Source: Planctomycetota bacterium
GTDB taxonomy: Bacteria; Planctomycetota; UBA1135; JAKEFM01
Direction of reading: 5' to 3'
Length of the DNA stretch: 58,300 bases
Assembly (NCBI GenBank): GCA_022616055.1
Contig: JAKEFM010000107.1
Location: 1 to 58,300, forward strand
Of the stretch, positions 1 to 7,971 are shown one piece after another. The stretch's first letter is position 1, and every line of letters starts with the position of its first letter. A program made the position numbers and the translations under genes. Under the pieces are notes generated by a model. That model ran no database searches and was not told where the DNA came from. It was given only the letters and a program-made list of their open reading frames with translations.

Positions 1-1
1 C

Positions 2-355
2 ACGTGGGTCGAGAGCCCCCGGAAGAACAGCGCCCTGTTCGTCGCTCTCCTCGGGCGGATCGCCGGCGCCTCTCCCCATGCCCGCTGCATCCACGTCGTC
101 CTCGACAACTGGGCGATTCACTCCAGCTGGCGGAGCCAGGCGGCTCCGCGACAGATCGGGGAACGCCTCCGCCTGCTCTTCCCGCCCCCTTGCTGTCCCG
201 ACGAGAATCGCACCGAACGGATCTGCGAAGACCTGCACGCGAAAGTCACCCGCGACGACCGCTGCCGCACGATGGAGAACCTCATGCTCGCCGTCCGTGC
301 CTGGGTACGTCACCGATCCCGTCGGCGGCTCTGCCCCTTGCGTCTTGCGGCCTGA
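2..355 (+). CDS. IS630-family transposase, C-terminal part (cut by window edge)
   Basis: The frame is open from the first bases of the window to a TGA at 353-355, so only the last 117 residues are visible and no start codon is seen. The fragment carries the second half of an IS630-type DDE catalytic core: HVVLDNWAIH around residues 31-40 (second catalytic Asp with the following Asn), then a PPCCPDEN stretch followed by ERICEDLHAKV, where the family usually has a PxySPxxNPiE-like block and a final acidic residue. In the family this enzyme cuts and joins insertion sequence ends at TA targets. It marks an insertion sequence at the left edge. Whether the upstream part is intact cannot be judged here. 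Confidence 0.8.
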   Translation, partial: TWVESPRKNSALFVALLGRIAGASPHARCIHVVLDNWAIHSSWRSQAAPRQIGERLRLLFPPPCCPDENRTERICEDLHAKVTRDDRCRTMENLMLAVRAWVRHRSRRRLCPLRLAA

Positions 356-385
356 GCGCCCCGTTCGGGAATCGCGCGCGGTCAT

Positions 386-1465
386 CTAGTCGAGGCGCTT
401 GCGGAAGCGGGCGACGCCGAGCGCGAAGAGACCCACCCCGATCGCCGCGAGGGGGATCGACTGGGGGAGGACGTCCACGAACGTCGCGCCGCGAAGGACG
501 ACGCCGCGGAGGATGCTGACGAAGTAGGTCGCGGGAAGGGCGAAGCCGAGGACGTAGATCGGGTCGGGCATCGACTCCCGCGGGAAGGCGAACCCCGAAA
601 GGAGGATCGAGGGGAGCATGATCCCCATCGAGACGAGCATCGCGTGGAGCTGCGTGCGGGCGAGGGTGGAGACGACGAGGCCGAGGGCGAGGGAGGTGAA
701 GAGGAAGACGACCGTCAGCCCGCCGAGCGTCGCGAGGTTCCCCCGGATCGGGACGCGGAAGACGACGACCATCGCCCCGTAGACGACGACGGCGGCGACC
801 GCGCCGATCCCGGCGAAGGGGAGGAGCTTCCCCGCCATGAGGCCGGTCCGCGAGATCGGGGTGACGACGAGCTGCTCGAGCGTTCCCGACTCCCGCTCCT
901 TCACGACCGCGAAGGCGGTGAGCATCGTCAGGACGAGCTGGAAGATGACGGCGGCGAGGCCCGGGACGTAGAAGACCTCGCTCCGCCCCTCCTCGTTGAA
1001 GAGGACCCGTGGACGGAGGTCGACGGGCTGTCGCGTCCCCTGCGAAGAGAGGAGGAGGACGACATGCTGGGCCTGGTTCGAGACCGTCGGGTCGGACCCG
1101 TCGAGGAGGACCTGGACCCTCGGTCGCTGGCCGGAGAGGGGGTGGTCGGCGAAGTCCCGCTCGATCACCACCCCCACCCGGGCGCGCGCGGCGCGGAGCG
1201 ACCCGCGGAGTTCCTCGATCGCGCGGGTCTCCTCGACGACCCGGAAGTAGCCGGTGTTCTCCAGGGCCGAGACGAACTCCCGGCTCCGGCGCGTGCCGGA
1301 GAGGTCGAGGATGGCGGTCGGGATGTCCCGGACGTCCGTGTCGATCGCGTAGCCGAAGATCGTGAGCTGGATGAGGGGGATCGCGATCGCGAGGACGATC
1401 GTGGCCGGGTCGCGCACGACGTGGCGCAGCTCCTTGTAGAAGATCGCGCCGAGCCCCCTAACCAC
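386..1465 (-). CDS. ABC-2 type exporter permease
   Basis: This 359-residue membrane protein has the layout of ABC-2 permeases: a cytosolic N-terminus (FYKELRHVVRDP), a first membrane segment near residues 22-41, a large periplasmic domain to about residue 165, then five or so hydrophobic segments. The conserved KERESGTLEQLVVTPIS motif follows the second segment. It is the last gene of a three-gene minus-strand unit; its start overlaps the end of the ATPase gene by 8 bp. By analogy to YbhGFSR-type systems it would form the pore of an efflux pump for drugs or other small molecules. The substrate cannot be told from sequence. E. coli-type systems have two permeases; here only one is present. Confidence 0.9.
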   Translation of the reverse strand: MVRGLGAIFYKELRHVVRDPATIVLAIAIPLIQLTIFGYAIDTDVRDIPTAILDLSGTRRSREFVSALENTGYFRVVEETRAIEELRGSLRAARARVGVVIERDFADHPLSGQRPRVQVLLDGSDPTVSNQAQHVVLLLSSQGTRQPVDLRPRVLFNEEGRSEVFYVPGLAAVIFQLVLTMLTAFAVVKERESGTLEQLVVTPISRTGLMAGKLLPFAGIGAVAAVVVYGAMVVVFRVPIRGNLATLGGLTVVFLFTSLALGLVVSTLARTQLHAMLVSMGIMLPSILLSGFAFPRESMPDPIYVLGFALPATYFVSILRGVVLRGATFVDVLPQSIPLAAIGVGLFALGVARFRKRLD

Positions 1466-2390
1466 GACTCCTCCTCGTCATCGTCACGAAGACGTCCTCG
1501 AGGGAGGGAGGAGCGGGGACGACGTCGGAGACGGGGAGACCCCGCTCGGCCAGGAATCGGGCCACGACGACCGGCTCGACGCCGGGGCCGAGGACGGCGT
1601 GGACCTCCGCGCCGAAGACCGTCGCCTCGACCACGCCGGGCGCTCCGTGGAGCGCGCGGAAGACCGCCGTCGCATTGCCGCCGCGGATCGCGACGCGCCG
1701 GTGTCTCTCCGGAGTCACCTCCGGGAGGGCCTTCAGGGTCTCCGGAGGCCCGTCGACCAGGAGCCTCCCCGCGTAGATGTAGGCGACCCGGTCGCAGCGC
1801 TCCGCCTCGTCCATGTAATGCGTGGTCACGAAGAGGGTCGTGCCGGAGGCGGCGAGATCGAAGAGGAGGTTCCACAGGTCGCGCCGCGCGACGGGGTCGA
1901 TCCCGGCCGTCGGCTCGTCGAGGAAGAGGAGGCGGGGGCGATGGAGGAGGGCGCAGCCGAGCGCGAGCCGCTGGCGCCAGCCGCCCGAGAGGTGCTGCGC
2001 TCTCCGGTCGCGGTAGGGAGGGAGGCCGAGGAGCTCGATGACCTCGTCGATCCGCGCGCCGCGGTCGGGGACGGAGTAGGCCCGGCCGAAGAACTCGAGG
2101 TTCTCCTCGACGGTGAGGTCGCGGTAGAGGCTGAAGGCCTGGGACATGTAGCCGATCCCCTGGCGCAGGGCCTCGCTCTCTCTCACCGCGTCGAAGCCGA
2201 GGACGGAGGCGCTCCCGGCAGTCGGGCGGAGCGACCCGCAGAAGATCCGGATCAGGGTCGACTTCCCCGATCCGTTCGGCCCCAGCAGGCCGAAGATCGA
2301 GCCGGGGGAGACCTCGAGGGAGACGCCGTCGAGGGCCGTGAACGACCCGAACCGCTTGACGACGTCTCTCGCCGCGAGGGCGGCCGTCAT
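1458..2390 (-). CDS. ABC transporter ATP-binding protein
   Basis: A 310-residue ATPase with Walker A (GPNGSGKS, about residues 37-44), a Q-loop region, an LSGGWRQRLALG signature, Walker B (LLFLDEPTAG) and the switch His in VTTHYMDEAE. The last 80 residues are the small extra domain found in ABC-2 exporter ATPases. The ATG at 2390 was chosen because it overlaps the stop of the HlyD gene in an ATGA arrangement and the ABC domain begins directly after it; upstream in-frame codons lie inside the HlyD gene. It should power the neighbouring permease. Confidence 0.93.
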   Translation of the reverse strand: MTAALAARDVVKRFGSFTALDGVSLEVSPGSIFGLLGPNGSGKSTLIRIFCGSLRPTAGSASVLGFDAVRESEALRQGIGYMSQAFSLYRDLTVEENLEFFGRAYSVPDRGARIDEVIELLGLPPYRDRRAQHLSGGWRQRLALGCALLHRPRLLFLDEPTAGIDPVARRDLWNLLFDLAASGTTLFVTTHYMDEAERCDRVAYIYAGRLLVDGPPETLKALPEVTPERHRRVAIRGGNATAVFRALHGAPGVVEATVFGAEVHAVLGPGVEPVVVARFLAERGLPVSDVVPAPPSLEDVFVTMTRRSRG

Positions 2391-3481
2391 TCGAACGTCA
2401 CGTCGGCCCAGAGACCGTCCTTGAGCGGCGAGAGGTCCCCCTCCAGCGTGACGCGGACGGCGAAGACCTGCGTGACGCGCTCGGAGCGCGTCTGGACGTT
2501 CCTCGGCGTGAACTCCGCCTCGCGGCTGATCCAGGTCACCTTCCCCGCCAGGGGGGTCGCCAGACCGTCGAAGCGGACGCGCGCCTTCCTCCCGAGGCTC
2601 ACAGAGGCGAGCCGGTCCTCGGGGACGAAGACGGTGACGAAGCACTCCTCGGGGAGGAGGAGGACGGCGGATGTCTGGCCGGCCTGCACGAGGTCGCCGG
2701 GCCGCAGGTCGAGGGTCTGGACGATCGCGTCGGAGGGGGCGAGGACGGCGAGTTCCGCGATCTTCGTTTCCACGAACTCGACACGCGAGCGTGCCGCCTC
2801 CCCTTCCGCCCGCGCGGCCGCGATCTCCTCCGGGCGCGGGCCCGCCTTCAGTTCGGCGAGGCGGGCGAGGGCCTTGCGGTAGCCGGCCTCCGCCGCGTCG
2901 ATCTCCTCCTTCCGGAATCCCGCCTCGAGGAGGGACAGCCGCTGGCGGAACGCGGCGAGGGTCGCCTCCGCTTCCTCCAGCTGCTTGCGTGCGCGATCGA
3001 CGTCCTCCTCCGGGCCCGCCCCGCCCTTGGCGAGATCGATCTTGCGCTTGAGGTCGATGGCGGCGAGTTCCGCGTCGGCTTTCGCCGCGTCCGCCCGGCG
3101 GCGCGCCTCCTCGACCTCCTCTATCCGGGAGCCGCGGGCGATCACCTGCCAGAGGAGGCGCTCGCGCTCGGCCTCCGCCTCGGCCTGATCGATCGTCTCC
3201 TTCCGCGTCCCCGCCTCGAGGAGGGCGAGGCGCTTTCCGGCGGCGTCGGCCTGCGCCCTGGCCTCGGCGAGAGTCGCGTTCCACTCGCGGGGGTCGAGCT
3301 GGAGGAGGACGCTCCCCTTCGCGATCGGATCCCCCTCCCGCGCCTCGACCGAGAGGACGCGGCCGCCGACCAGCGATCCGACCCGGATGTCCCGGAGCTC
3401 GACCGTCCCCGAGTAGTCGCCGTCGTCTCCGGCGACGCAGGCGGCGAGGAAGCCGAGCGGGAGGAGGAGGCGCGCGCGCAT
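2387..3481 (-). CDS. HlyD-family periplasmic adaptor lipoprotein
   Basis: A 364-residue membrane-fusion protein. The N-terminus is a lipoprotein signal with lipobox LAAC near residues 13-16. A lipoyl-like half motif (IRVGSLVGGRVLSVEAREGD) is followed by about 190 residues of Ala/Glu/Arg-rich coiled coil, then the second lipoyl half and a beta-barrel domain (TVFVPEDRLASVSLGRKARV). The adaptor would link the inner-membrane ABC pump to an outer-membrane channel, although no TolC-like gene is nearby. It is the first gene of the operon and is translationally coupled to the ATPase gene by a 4-bp overlap. Confidence 0.9.
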   Translation of the reverse strand: MRARLLLPLGFLAACVAGDDGDYSGTVELRDIRVGSLVGGRVLSVEAREGDPIAKGSVLLQLDPREWNATLAEARAQADAAGKRLALLEAGTRKETIDQAEAEAERERLLWQVIARGSRIEEVEEARRRADAAKADAELAAIDLKRKIDLAKGGAGPEEDVDRARKQLEEAEATLAAFRQRLSLLEAGFRKEEIDAAEAGYRKALARLAELKAGPRPEEIAAARAEGEAARSRVEFVETKIAELAVLAPSDAIVQTLDLRPGDLVQAGQTSAVLLLPEECFVTVFVPEDRLASVSLGRKARVRFDGLATPLAGKVTWISREAEFTPRNVQTRSERVTQVFAVRVTLEGDLSPLKDGLWADVTFE

Positions 3482-3517
3482 GGGCGGGAGTCTAGTGACC
3501 TCCGCGGATGGCGACGC

Positions 3518-4249
3518 TCAGAGCCCGAAGCCCCCGCTCACAGGGATGTCCGCTCCCGTGACCGAGCGCGCCTCCGGGGAGAGGAGGTAGGCGACCGCCG
3601 CAGCGACCTCCTCCGCCGTCGGCCACCGGCCGGAGGGGACGAGCCGAAGCGGGAGCCGCGGGCCCCGGCTGCCGGCGACCGCGCCGGGGGAAACGAGGTT
3701 CACCGTGATGCCGCGAGGCGCGACCTCGCGGGCGAGGGAGCGGGCGAGAAGGAGGAGGGCCGCCTTCGCCGCGGTGTAGCCGGCCGTCTTCCGGCGCGGG
3801 GAAAGGTCGGAGGCGCCCGCCTGTCCGAAGAAGACGATGCGTCCCCCGCCCTTTGAAAACAGAGGGAGCGCCGCGCGGGCGAGGGCGAAGGGGCCCTCGA
3901 GGTTCGATTCGAGGAGCGAGCGGAGCGTCGATCCGTCGAGGGATTGCGCTCGACCCGACTCGATGCCTCCGAGGGCGCACACGACCGCGTCGAGGCGGCC
4001 GAAGGCCCTGCGGGCGCGAGCGACCAGTCTTGCCGGCTCGCCTCGGGCCGCGAGGTCCGACCGGACGGCGAGGGCGCGGACTCCCCGGCGGCGGCAGCGC
4101 TCGGCGAGGAGGCGGCCCTCGCCGGCCCGGGTCCGGAAGCCGAGCGCGAGGTCGAACCCATCCTGCGCGAGGCGGAGCGCGATCGCGCCGCCGAGCGTGC
4201 CCGTCGCCCCGGCGAGGAGGGCGACCGGGCGCGAGGAGGGGCGAGGCAT
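3518..4249 (-). CDS. short-chain dehydrogenase/reductase (SDR)
   Basis: A 243-residue Rossmann-fold SDR of classical length. The dinucleotide-binding glycine motif GATGTLGG is at about residues 13-20, the NxxG-like region is ALGG/NLEG, and the catalytic YxxxK is GYTAAKAAL. The tail ends VTGADIPVSGGFGL, as in FabG-like enzymes. The position that normally carries the catalytic Ser appears to be Gly or Gln (IVFFGQAG), a departure also seen in pteridine-reductase-like SDRs, so substrate assignment is uncertain. It stands upstream of the export operon on the same strand with 36 bp between them. Confidence 0.85.
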   Translation of the reverse strand: MPRPSSRPVALLAGATGTLGGAIALRLAQDGFDLALGFRTRAGEGRLLAERCRRRGVRALAVRSDLAARGEPARLVARARRAFGRLDAVVCALGGIESGRAQSLDGSTLRSLLESNLEGPFALARAALPLFSKGGGRIVFFGQAGASDLSPRRKTAGYTAAKAALLLLARSLAREVAPRGITVNLVSPGAVAGSRGPRLPLRLVPSGRWPTAEEVAAAVAYLLSPEARSVTGADIPVSGGFGL

Positions 4250-4314
4250 CCGCGCAGGATAGCGGGCGCCGATCTGGAATCGGGGTCCGCCGCCTCTATC
4301 CTCCCTCCCGCCGG

Positions 4315-5988
4315 ATGGCGCGCTCGCTCCTCCCCCGCCTTCTCCTCCCGCTCCTCCTCCTTTCCTGCGCGGGGCGGAAGCCGCGCCTCGCGAGCGCTCC
4401 GGCCGGGCCCGTCGAGGCGGAGTACGTCCTGCGCGTGGCCGATCCGACCTCGCGCCGCGTCGAGGGGAGGGGGAGGTTCGCGCCGCGGGGAAGGGGAGAC
4501 CTCCGCCTGCAGGTCGAGCGGAGCTACGCCTTCCTCGAGGTGGAGAAGAACTACGTGACGGAGGTGCGGGCGCGCGCGGAGGGAAAGGCCCTCGCCGTCC
4601 ATCCCGACGGGCCCGACGCGTGGAGGATCGAGGGCTCGCGGGGCAAGGAGGTCGAGGTCGAGTGGGCGGTGGATCTGGTGCACCGGGAGGAGATCGCGCG
4701 GCGGGAGAGGGAGAAGCCCGACCAGTACGAGCACCCCTACCTCGCCGAGGACCACGCCTTCCTCGTCGGGGCGGCGATCTTCCTCTTCCCCGACCGGGGG
4801 GAGGGCCCCTACCGGGTGCGCTTCGAGGTCCCCGAGGGCTGGCCGATCGACGTCCCCTGGGAAGGCTCGGTCGAATCGGGGTTCGCGGTCCCCGACGCGC
4901 CCTCGCTCCTCCAGAACTACATGTACCTCGGCCGCGGGCGCCGCTCCCGGGTCGGGTTCGAGGGGTTCGAGGTCGCCACGGTCGCGGCCCCCCGGGCGAG
5001 GGTGCCCGAGACCGAGCTGGAGGAGCGGATCTCGAAGGTCGTCCGGGCCGAGGTCGATCTCCTCGGGCCTCCGAGGACGTCGAGATATCTCCTCGTCTTC
5101 CCGGAGGCGGGCCGCCTGCGCGGGGCGGGAGGGTCGGCCAAGCGCGACTCCCTCGTCCTCGCCTTCGGCTGGGGCGCGATCGACGGGAGCCTCGACCACC
5201 TGATCGGGCACGAGCTGGCCCACACGCTGGCCCCGACGCGCGCGGGGTTCGCCGACGACGCGCGGTTCGCGAACGAGGGGTTCGCCGACTACGTGGCGCT
5301 GAAGGCGCGGCGCGGGTCGGGCCTGCTCACGGAGTCGCGCTTCCTCGCGGAGGTCGCCCGGAGGGCCGAGCGCTGGATCTCGATCTCCGAAAGGAACGGG
5401 CTCTCCCTCGCGGACGCCGCGGAGCGGTTCTTCTCCGACCGCGACGCCTACGAGCTCGCCTACTCGGGGGGGTGCGTGCTCGGATTCCTCCTCGACCACC
5501 GGCTCGACGGGGGGATCCCGGCCCTCTATCGGGCGATCGCCGCGGCGGGCGAGGAGCGCCCGGACGCGAGGGTCCTCCGGGAGGCAGTCGTAGAGATCGG
5601 GGGGGAGGAGGCCGGTGCGCTCCTCGACCGGCTCGTGTCGGCCCCGGCCGGGGAGTCGGTCCTCTCGGCGTTCCCTCCCCGCTACCAGGTCACCGCCCGG
5701 CGGGAAGTCGACCGCACGCTCGGGGTGAGGTTCGAGAACGGCCCCGAGCCGGTCGTCGCCGCCGTCGAGAGGCGCTCCTCCGCGGAGCGGGCGGGGCTGC
5801 GGGAGGGAGATCGGATCCTCGCCTTCGACGGGGAACCGGTGGAGGCGCGCTCCGATCTCTTCCGCCTGCAGCGCGGCTCGCAGGCCGAGGAGTTCCGCGT
5901 GAGGGTTCGCCGGGGCTCGCAGGAGGTCGACTGCGCGGCGGCCTACGACAGGCGCCTGCGGGTGAGGCTCTCCCATGCCGAGGGGTAG
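4315..5988 (+). CDS. M61-like metallopeptidase lipoprotein with C-terminal PDZ domain
   Basis: The protein (557 residues) starts at an ATG followed by a lipoprotein signal with lipobox LLSC near residue 18. An N-terminal beta-rich domain precedes a zinc-metallopeptidase core: HELAH at residues 299-303, with the third zinc ligand probably Glu321 in ANEGFADY. The last 90 residues form a PDZ domain (AERAGLREGDRILAFDG). This is the order found in glycyl aminopeptidase (M61) relatives. The upstream extension of the open frame runs antisense through the SDR gene and was rejected. The gene overlaps the following permease gene by 14 bp, suggesting one transcript with the Nat-like transporter. Confidence 0.8.
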   Translation: MARSLLPRLLLPLLLLSCAGRKPRLASAPAGPVEAEYVLRVADPTSRRVEGRGRFAPRGRGDLRLQVERSYAFLEVEKNYVTEVRARAEGKALAVHPDGPDAWRIEGSRGKEVEVEWAVDLVHREEIARREREKPDQYEHPYLAEDHAFLVGAAIFLFPDRGEGPYRVRFEVPEGWPIDVPWEGSVESGFAVPDAPSLLQNYMYLGRGRRSRVGFEGFEVATVAAPRARVPETELEERISKVVRAEVDLLGPPRTSRYLLVFPEAGRLRGAGGSAKRDSLVLAFGWGAIDGSLDHLIGHELAHTLAPTRAGFADDARFANEGFADYVALKARRGSGLLTESRFLAEVARRAERWISISERNGLSLADAAERFFSDRDAYELAYSGGCVLGFLLDHRLDGGIPALYRAIAAAGEERPDARVLREAVVEIGGEEAGALLDRLVSAPAGESVLSAFPPRYQVTARREVDRTLGVRFENGPEPVVAAVERRSSAERAGLREGDRILAFDGEPVEARSDLFRLQRGSQAEEFRVRVRRGSQEVDCAAAYDRRLRVRLSHAEG

Positions 5989-7222
5989 CGGCGCCGACGC
6001 GCTCCGGATCTTCCGGATGGAGGCGCTCGCCGCCGCGCGAGACCGCCACACCCTCCTCTACGCCGTCCTCGTCCCGCTGCTCGTCTACCCCCTCCTCTTC
6101 TTCGGGATGGCGCAGTGGATCGTCTACCGGCGCGGGGTCGAGGAGCGGACCGTCGTGCGCGTCACCCTCCTCGAGGGCGCCCTCGCTCCTCCCCTCGAGG
6201 GCCGGCTCCAGGAGGTGACCGGCCTGAGGATCGAGAAGGAGACGGCCCCGGAGGGGCTCCTCCCGATCGAGAGGGCGCAGGCCCTCTTCGCCGGGGAGCG
6301 GGCCGACATCGCGCTGGCGAAGGCCGAGGGCCCGGGGCTCTCCCTCTACTACGACTCGGGGAGCGAGCTCTCCCTCTCGGGTCGACGCCGGGTCGAGCGA
6401 GCCCTCGAGTCGTGCCGGGAGAAGTCGAGGACGATGGCCGCGACCGAGCGGGGCCTCGACGCCGGCGCGCTGGAGGCGATCGCGCTGCGCAAGGAGGACC
6501 TCGCCTCCGCGGAGGAGACGGGCCGGCGCGTCCTCGGGGCGATGCTCCCGATCTTCCTCCTCCTCATGAGCGTGAGCGGCGCCTTCTACCTCGCCGTCGA
6601 CGTCACCGCCGGGGAGAAGGAGAGGAAGACGGCCGAGACGACCCTCCTCCTCCCGGTTCCCGGTCGCGCCGTCTTCCTCGGGAAGTTCCTCGCCGTCCTC
6701 GGCGCGGGGGGGCTCGCCTGCGCGCTCAACCTCGGGAGCATGCTGATCGCCTCCCGCGCCTTCTTCGAGGGGACGGCGGCGGGTCTCTCGGTGAGGCTCC
6801 CCGCGGCGAGCGTCGCCCTCGTCCTCCTCGTCGCCCTCCTCTTCCTCGCCCTCGCGGCCTCCCTCCTCCTCGGGGTCGCGCTCCTCGCCCGCTCCTTCCG
6901 GGAGGGACAGTCCTATGCGACGCCGCTCTTCACGCTGTTGATCCTCCTCCCGATCCTCGCCTCGCAGCCCGGGACGAGACTCACCGGGGGGACCGCGCTC
7001 GTCCCGGTGGTGAACGCCACCCTCGCGATGCGGGAGGCGCTCGAGGGGTCGATCCAGACCGGCCCCTTCCTCCTCGCGCTCCTCGCCCTCGCCGCCCAGG
7101 GCGCGCTCGGCTTCGCGTTCGCGCAGCGGCTGCACGCCCAGGCGGCCCTCCACCTCGCCGAGGAGTCGGTCCCCTTCTCCCGGATCCTCGAGTTCCTCCG
7201 GCCGAAGGAGGGGAAGGCGTGA
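5975..7222 (+). CDS. ABC-2 permease, NatB-like
   Basis: A 415-residue permease with one N-terminal membrane segment (LLYAVLVPLLVYPLLFFG), a soluble domain of about 170 residues, and a C-terminal bundle of membrane helices. The motif TAGEKERKTAETTLLLPV after the second helix is typical of NatB-type sodium or drug exporters. The start at 5975 overlaps the previous gene by 14 bp; an internal ATG at 6017 is possible. The N-terminal segment closely resembles that of the gene at 7968-9884, so the two permeases are probably paralogous halves of one transporter. Confidence 0.88.
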   Translation: MPRGSGADALRIFRMEALAAARDRHTLLYAVLVPLLVYPLLFFGMAQWIVYRRGVEERTVVRVTLLEGALAPPLEGRLQEVTGLRIEKETAPEGLLPIERAQALFAGERADIALAKAEGPGLSLYYDSGSELSLSGRRRVERALESCREKSRTMAATERGLDAGALEAIALRKEDLASAEETGRRVLGAMLPIFLLLMSVSGAFYLAVDVTAGEKERKTAETTLLLPVPGRAVFLGKFLAVLGAGGLACALNLGSMLIASRAFFEGTAAGLSVRLPAASVALVLLVALLFLALAASLLLGVALLARSFREGQSYATPLFTLLILLPILASQPGTRLTGGTALVPVVNATLAMREALEGSIQTGPFLLALLALAAQGALGFAFAQRLHAQAALHLAEESVPFSRILEFLRPKEGKA

Positions 7223-7971
7223 GCGTCGACGGCGCCGCCGTCCGCGTCGAGGGGCTCGTCAAGGTCTTCGCCGACCGCCACCGGGGGACCTTTCGCGCGG
7301 TCGACGGCGTCTCCTTCGAGTGCAAGGGAGGGGAGGTCCTCGGCCTCCTCGGGCCGAACGGGGCGGGCAAGACGACGACGCTCCGGATCCTCTCGACCGT
7401 GCTCCTCCCGACCGAGGGGAAGGCGACCATCGCGGGGCACGACTGCGTGAAGGACCCGGTCGGCGTGCGCGGCTCGCTCGGCTTCCTCTCCGCGAACACC
7501 GGGCTCTATCCCCGCCTCACCCCGCGCGAGACCCTCGCCTTCTTCGGGCGGCTCCACCACCTCCCCGAGGAGCTGATCGAGGCCCGCGTCGAGGAGCTCC
7601 TCGACCTCTTCGACCTGAAGGACATCGCCGGGCGCCGCTGCGAGAAGCTCTCGACCGGCCAGCGCCAGCGCGTCTCCCTCGCCCGCACCCTCGTCCACGA
7701 TCCCCCCGTCCTGATCCTCGACGAGCCGACGACGGGCCTCGACATCCTCGGGACCTCCGCCGCGATGGCCTTCCTCCAGGAGAAGCGCGCCGAGGGGCGG
7801 GCGATCCTCTTCTCGACCCACGTGATGCCGGAGGCGGAGAAGCTCTGCGACCGGATCGCGATCCTCCACCGCGGGCGCATCCTCGCGACCGGCACGCTGG
7901 AGGGACTCCGCGTCCAGACGGGGCGGCGCTATCTCGAGGACATCTTCCACGTCCTCCTCGCCTCGACGTGA
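7219..7971 (+). CDS. ABC transporter ATP-binding protein, NatA-like
   Basis: A 250-residue ATPase. Walker A is GPNGAGKTTT (about residues 41-50), the signature is LSTGQRQRVSLARTL, Walker B is VLILDEPTTGLD, and the switch region is LFSTHVMPEAE. The GTG start overlaps the preceding stop as GTGA, and the following gene begins the same way, so translation is probably coupled through the whole set. It lies between two ABC-2 permeases and would energise both. In NatAB the pump exports sodium; that substrate is only inferred here. Confidence 0.92.
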   Translation: MSVDGAAVRVEGLVKVFADRHRGTFRAVDGVSFECKGGEVLGLLGPNGAGKTTTLRILSTVLLPTEGKATIAGHDCVKDPVGVRGSLGFLSANTGLYPRLTPRETLAFFGRLHHLPEELIEARVEELLDLFDLKDIAGRRCEKLSTGQRQRVSLARTLVHDPPVLILDEPTTGLDILGTSAAMAFLQEKRAEGRAILFSTHVMPEAEKLCDRIAILHRGRILATGTLEGLRVQTGRRYLEDIFHVLLAST